Origin: Pipra filicauda
Lineage: Eukaryota; Chordata; Aves; Passeriformes; Pipridae
DNA: 64,000 bases
Direction of reading: 5' to 3'
Assembly: GCF_003945595.2 (NCBI RefSeq)
Contig: NW_024104620.1
Span: forward strand, 5,277,465 to 5,341,464
The notes beneath the pieces are model-generated. The model had not been told where the DNA came from, did not search any database, and worked only from the letters and a program-made list of their open reading frames with translations. Each line of letters opens with the position of its first letter. Within the stretch, counting starts at the first letter, position 1. Shown piece by piece: positions 63,954-64,000 of this stretch. A program made the position numbers and the translations under genes.

Positions 63954-64000
63954 CCATAGAATCCCAGACTGGTTTGGCTTGGAAGGGACCTTAAAGCTCA
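63954..64000 (-). mobile_element. CR1 LINE 3' end, continuing past the right edge
   Basis: CCATAGAATCCCAGACTGG then TTGGAAGGGACCTTAAAG is the reverse CR1 tail. The rest lies outside the window. Confidence 0.85.

Noticed and set aside
52000..64000. WNT4 exons, expected near CDC42 from human gene order
   Set aside because: No frame with the WNT cysteine pattern was seen on either strand; WNT4 probably lies outside the window, if linked.

Overview
This is a 64 kb stretch of a bird nuclear genome, most likely a songbird (passerine). It has GT-AG introns, CpG-island promoters, many chicken-repeat-1 (CR1) LINE fragments on both strands, and one SINE with a tRNA-Ile-like head of the TguSINE1 type, a family described from passerines. 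There are no prokaryotic or phage-like features. Gene identities come from reading exon translations and comparing them with remembered vertebrate proteins. No database search was run.

Left part (1-19 kb), minus strand: the first two coding exons of a claudin-16-like gene run off the left edge. They are followed by a complete four-exon claudin-19 gene (6.7-9.4 kb) and a complete 15-exon prolyl 3-hydroxylase 1 gene (P3H1, 11.5-18.8 kb). P3H1 is 733 codons, with an intact HxD...H...R dioxygenase site and a KDEL terminus. Claudin-16 and claudin-19 are known to form a joint cation-selective tight junction in mammalian kidney, so finding such genes side by side is notable. Claudin-19 is surrounded by tandem repeats.

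Centre (19-26 kb): C1orf50 (four exons, plus strand) is divergently paired with P3H1 across a 242-bp GC-rich shared promoter. CLDN19-P3H1-C1orf50 is the gene order also known in mammals. About 3.4 kb of gene-free sequence follows, then a dispersed repeat whose near-identical inverted copy lies 5.8 kb further right.

Right part (26-52 kb), plus strand: CDC42 starts at a strong CpG island with a CTCF-like motif, stacked GC boxes and a perfect cAMP-response element. The start codon lies 11 kb downstream. Both known alternative last exons are present (CCIF-ending brain form, then CVLL-ending general form), each with its own poly(A) signal. The predicted 191-residue proteins match the human isoforms as far as I can recall.

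Far right (52-64 kb): no host gene was recognised. The area is rich in CR1 debris, including one CR1 inserted inside an older, oppositely oriented CR1, and a roughly 97% identical duplicated CR1 segment.

I found no clearly new biological system. The best leads are the claudin-16-like gene beside claudin-19, the inverted repeats bracketing the CDC42 promoter, and the close linkage of CDC42 to the P3H1 block, which lies far away on the same chromosome in humans.
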